A DNA stretch of 44,443 bases from contig CAXKVR010000676.1 of the NCBI GenBank assembly GCA_964058845.1, positions 1 to 44,443 on the forward strand, given 5' to 3'. This document shows positions 40,524 to 44,443 of the stretch, piece after piece. The first letter of the stretch is position 1. Each line of letters starts with the position of its first letter. Below the pieces are notes generated by a model that did no database searches, was not told the origin of the DNA, and saw nothing but the letters and a program-made list of their open reading frames with translations. The translations under genes were made by a program, and so were the position numbers. This DNA comes from Carex sylvatica (lineage: Eukaryota; Streptophyta; Magnoliopsida; Poales; Cyperaceae).

Positions 40524-43500
40524 ATGGCGCGCTACTCTGAACCGGAGGCGACGGAGCCACCATGGCGAGTGCTCGAGTTCTACAGCGGCATCGGCGGGAT
40601 GGTGTGGACCCCACTCCCCTTGACTGACTCCTTACAGGCTTCCCTCTCTAATTTCTCTTCTTCTTTTGGATTTCCAGAGGTACTCGCTGATGGACGCTGG
40701 GATCAGAGGCGAGGTGGTAGAGGCTTTTGACATAAACGACCGCGCGAACGATGTGTATGAGTATAACTTCGGCCATCGGCCTTGTCAGGTACCTCTTTTG
40801 TTTACTCTGGTATATCAACTGAAGCTCTGTACGAATTTGGTTGAGGCGTGAAGGGGTTAGGGTTTTAGGAGAGAAAAGAGGCATGAAAGCGAGAAATGTA
40901 GTTATGGATTGAATTTTGAGGCTATTTCAGATTTCATGGTACATTAGTTTATTTCTTTTAATTTAGGATAATATCTATTGAAATTCTATGCAGTGCTAGG
41001 GGTTTAGTGGTGAATTAAAGAAAGAGAAGAAGTTTAATATACCTCTTGAGGCTAACAGAAGGATTAGTGATTTAAGTGAACCCATGTCCAGTGTATAACC
41101 AGTGTGAAATCATATTAAAATGAACTACAAAAAATAATAGATTAGTATAATACTAGTATACATCTCTCGAGAATGCGAGATGAAGCATGCTTATGCTTAT
41201 ATGCTATATAGAAGTTCTTCACAGATTTGGTTGAAGCTCTTGTCAGATTAAGGTTGGGTAAGCATTAGCTTCAATTAAGTAGGAAGAGAGGGGATGAGTC
41301 TTTGATGCTTGATGGTAGTACATTACAAGCTTAATTGAACCCAATTACTGTGCCAATGCTGCATTGTTGGGTACCACTGCATTTCATTTTTGTGCATGAG
41401 AAGAATTACAAATTAAGAAATTCAAATATGTTTCTATTTAAGGCTGTAGGAGAGCTCAATGAAAGAAACAGGTTCCCACTATTCCACACTGTACATCACC
41501 GTACCGTGCACACTATAATTTGTTCTTTTATTCACCTTTATTCCTTTTGGTTTAGGGGAACATTCAAACGTTGACAGCTAAAGACCTGGAGAAATACATG
41601 GCACATGCATGGCTTCTGTCTCCTCCTTGTCAACCTTACACTCGACAAGGTTTTTCAAATCAGTTCCTTCCTTCTCTCTCTCTCTCTCTCTCTCACTTCA
41701 TGCACATTTATTTATGCTAAACATCTCACCAGAAATCACTATAGTTTACACATGTTATGAATAGGCAATGAACTTTGATTTGTCTGATGGCAGTTGACTC
41801 TCATATTCCTTAGTGATGTCGCTCTATCCTTTTTTTTGTATAAAAATGTAAAAGAAAAAGTGAATGATTAATTCTTCACATTTACTCTATCCTTCCTCTT
41901 CACTTCTTCACTGTACTCCTACTCTTTCTTTTCCTCGTCTGTTGGTTGAAGGATAAGAGAAAAGAAAAATGTAGAGTGAGTCGAGTAGAAAGGAAAATGT
42001 TCATTCTGTTTTCTTCTTTGACTGATGAAAAATCTGACTGGGACAAAAAGGAAATTCAGTGTTTTCTGGGGAAAAAAAAAAAATCAAATTTGAGCAATCT
42101 ATTCGTATGCAAGCCATGGTGTGGTGGCCTCTGAAATACATTGCCTTTCAAATTGATGATGTGATCTTACAAACCTGCAATACTTTCTCATGAACTCAAA
42201 TCTAGTTGATTGTTGAACCTAAATTTTATCTTGTCTGTTCTTTCGTTTTCTAATTAATTAATCTTAACTTTAAGTAATTTTTAGGTCTTCAGAAACATTC
42301 AGGTGATGCTCGAGCATCCTCCTTTATCAAAATCCTAGAGGTCATGCAACACATGTACCAGCCACCAGTGATGCTATTTGTTGAAAATGTGGTTGGATTT
42401 GAGGTTTGTATAATTTTATTGTTTTCTTTGGTAGTTTGGAAGTACATTTTCATGTACAATTTAGTCTTCCTGCAGCTCAAGAAACCCTGATCTGGATGTA
42501 ACCCATCAATCCTCCAAATCAACCTGAACAGGGATGGGTCTGTGAATTACCCATTTTTTATGCATCAGCTTTTGCACCCAAAAGATAGATTCATGACTGA
42601 AACAATGATCTGAGTTTTTCGTATTCCCAACTAGCAAGACTAATAATTCAGGCACCAAGAGTGGAAATTAATTATGAAATGAGCCCTTGATGGGTTACAT
42701 ATTCCAACTGTGGTTGAATATAATTGCTTTTTATGAAAGTGTGTTTTTACTTCGAACTGGTTAAGGAACTTTTTCCAAGACAGCTTTTACAAACTGGTAA
42801 ATGCAGCCATGATTTGTTTCTAGCTATTTGATGTGAATATATGCTTTCAGATGGACAGAGCTGTGCATAAGCATACTATGTTTAAATTGTGTTAATATGC
42901 CTATATAATTTTTTTGGGAAAGTGTCACTGCATGCAAGCTGATGGGGTTTCTGAAATATGGCCAGATAATTAGTAAATCCTCAAAATTTTAGATGTCTGA
43001 CACAGGTATCTGATACACACAAGCAACTGATAGATGTTCTAACTGGACTTGGCTTTGTAACACAAGAATTTATACTAAGTCCATTACAGTTTGACGTACC
43101 ATATTCTAGACCCCGGTACTTCTGTCTGGTATGGAAAATTTTATTTACTTTTTTTATATGATTCATGAATCTGTTTGGAATTCCAATTCGTTTCTGTCAG
43201 ATACTGTAGTTAAGCTTTTGTTGAAACAAATTTAGTCATAAGTTGTACTAACCCACGCTAGTCTCAATTTACCATTGACTATGTTGTTAAGCATTCTGAA
43301 CCTGTGAATGAGTCGTTTGGAGATTTTGAACACTGGTGTATGCAATTATTGTTTCAATTTTATAAAACCTCTGCAGTTAACTTCTCTTTCCTATCTCCTG
43401 TTGCAATTTGACATTAATCAGATTTTGCTCACAACAAATTAAGTACATATAACTGCCATCATGTTATAGCATACCAAGAAAGGTTGATTTTGCCAAATTA

Positions 43501-44443
43501 AATGAAGGTATATTTGTTACATGTCAGGCAAAAAGAAAACCTTTATCATTTCTGAATCCATCGAACAATAACAAGCTGATCTTGAGACCACCACTTGATG
43601 TTGAACATCGAGACATGCAACCCTCATGCAAGGAAATAAAATTTTTTCTTGAACCACGTCGTTTTGATTTGTAAGTTCAATACCTGTTCATGGTTGTTTT
43701 AAGAATGAACATGCTATATTTTATGTGCCAATAATTTCTGGTACAGGTTACTAGTGGCCTTCATGGTTTCCAGTATTATGATGTTACAATTCTGGTGTTT
43801 GATTACAACTTTGTTTATATTGATGCCCATTATTGATTGATTTTGTAGTGTTACGTAATTATGGTAAAATAACAAAATTGTAGCTTAACTGCAAATTTAA
43901 GGGTTATATGGCTTGCAAATCTCTCTATTGTGTTTTATGCCAAAGGTCAGAATCTTTCATTTGATGAATAATTTGCCACTTGGAATAACTTAAAATATAA
44001 ATAATCCCATGCAGGGTTAAAGAACAGGCCGCAGGAGGTTTAGAGAGCAGCTGTGATTCAGCCCAATTTATTGTCCCCGGAAGTTTGATAGAGAGATGGG
44101 GGAATGCTATGGGTATCCATTTTTCCTTATTTTACATTGCTTTTGCACAATAGGCAGTTGATTGTGTTTAATTTGCTTGCAAAAATGCTATTAGCCTCAT
44201 CATGGGATGCATTTCACTAAACTGTGTGGTGGGATTGTCTTCCAGATATTGTTTATCCGGAGTCAAGTAGATGTTGTTGCTTTACAAAAAGCTACTACCG
44301 GTATGTGAAGGGTACTGGCTCCTTACTAGCCACTTGTGAGGTACAATGTTTTTCGCATGTTCCATCTTTCCTTATTCATTCCCTTTGTAGTATAAAAGTT
44401 TGAGCCTCACGTGGTACTGTGGTACCACTGCTAAGTACAGAAC
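40524..44443 (+). CDS. DNMT2: DNMT2/TRDMT1 tRNA (cytosine-38-C5) methyltransferase, 3' end beyond window
   Basis: Eight exons with GT-AG introns and consistent phases: 40524-40601, 40678-40788, 41556-41649, 42285-42403, 43006-43128, 43528-43670, 44015-44112 and 44246-44340. They give 286 residues so far; the C-terminus lies past the window. Motifs: SAM-binding FYSGIGG (residues 19-25); EAFDIND near 40; the catalytic loop [13 protein letters not shown] with C88; ENVVGF (128-133); [14 protein letters not shown]; and the DNMT2 hallmark [17 protein letters not shown] near the end of exon 8. The enzyme methylates C38 of tRNA-Asp and related tRNAs, protecting them from cleavage (family knowledge). 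The start at 40524 is the first in-frame ATG; the N-terminus [20 protein letters not shown] is slightly longer than usual. No disabling change is visible. Confidence 0.93.

Noticed and set aside
40562..40730. Alternative DNMT2 start at the ATG inside CACCATGGCGAG
   Set aside because: That ATG is in a different frame and would not give the FYSGIGG motif. The frame from 40524 does.

Overview
This window looks like nuclear DNA from a flowering plant, most likely a eudicot. It is AT-rich, has spliced genes with GT-AG introns, encodes plant gene families (SKP1/ASK, P-class PPR, class III peroxidase, land-plant GPAT, DNMT2), and is packed with plant transposons. The species cannot be named from the sequence alone.

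Layout. (1) 0-10.6 kb: three minus-strand SKP1-like genes lie in duplicated blocks with matching promoters. Only the middle copy keeps the full SKP1 C-terminus. The two outer blocks act as empty-site controls for each other and date a 1.06 kb DNA-element insertion (1839-2898) and a LINE insertion (9144-9779). (2) 11.4 kb: a 70-residue single-membrane-span protein gene. (3) 12-21 kb: a wasteland with a gag-only Copia-type remnant, a GC-rich motif repeat element and a degenerate LINE. (4) 20.7-27.8 kb: a segment bracketed by inverted copies of a roughly 0.4 kb repeat. It holds broken gene pieces: a plus-strand RPC3 (RNA polymerase III subunit) pseudogene, and on the minus strand an unidentified exon, one class III peroxidase exon and a TTM3/CYTH first exon. 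Two Helitron-type 3' ends converge there, which suggests gene-fragment capture. (5) 27.8-30.3 kb: an intact intronless mitochondrial-type PPR gene, followed by a cluster of nested foldback elements. (6) 31.4-33.3 kb: a three-exon gene for a small coiled-coil protein of unknown function. (7) 34.1-35.6 kb: a three-exon gene with only the HAD phosphatase-like half of a land-plant GPAT. (8) 36.2-39.4 kb: a candidate 1.86 kb Mutator-like element with 9-bp target duplications, another Helitron end, and a 560-bp hAT-type element with a perfect 8-bp target duplication. (9) 40.5 kb to the end: eight exons of the tRNA methyltransferase gene DNMT2/TRDMT1, cut by the window edge, with a 36-bp minisatellite in its promoter.

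The intact genes (PPR, DNMT2, the 131-aa protein, the small membrane protein) look like unrelated housekeeping loci, not an operon-like system. The most unusual items are the HAD-only GPAT relative, the SKP1 array with lost C-termini, and the converging Helitrons carrying gene fragments. All exon boundaries were read by eye from splice consensus and reading frame.
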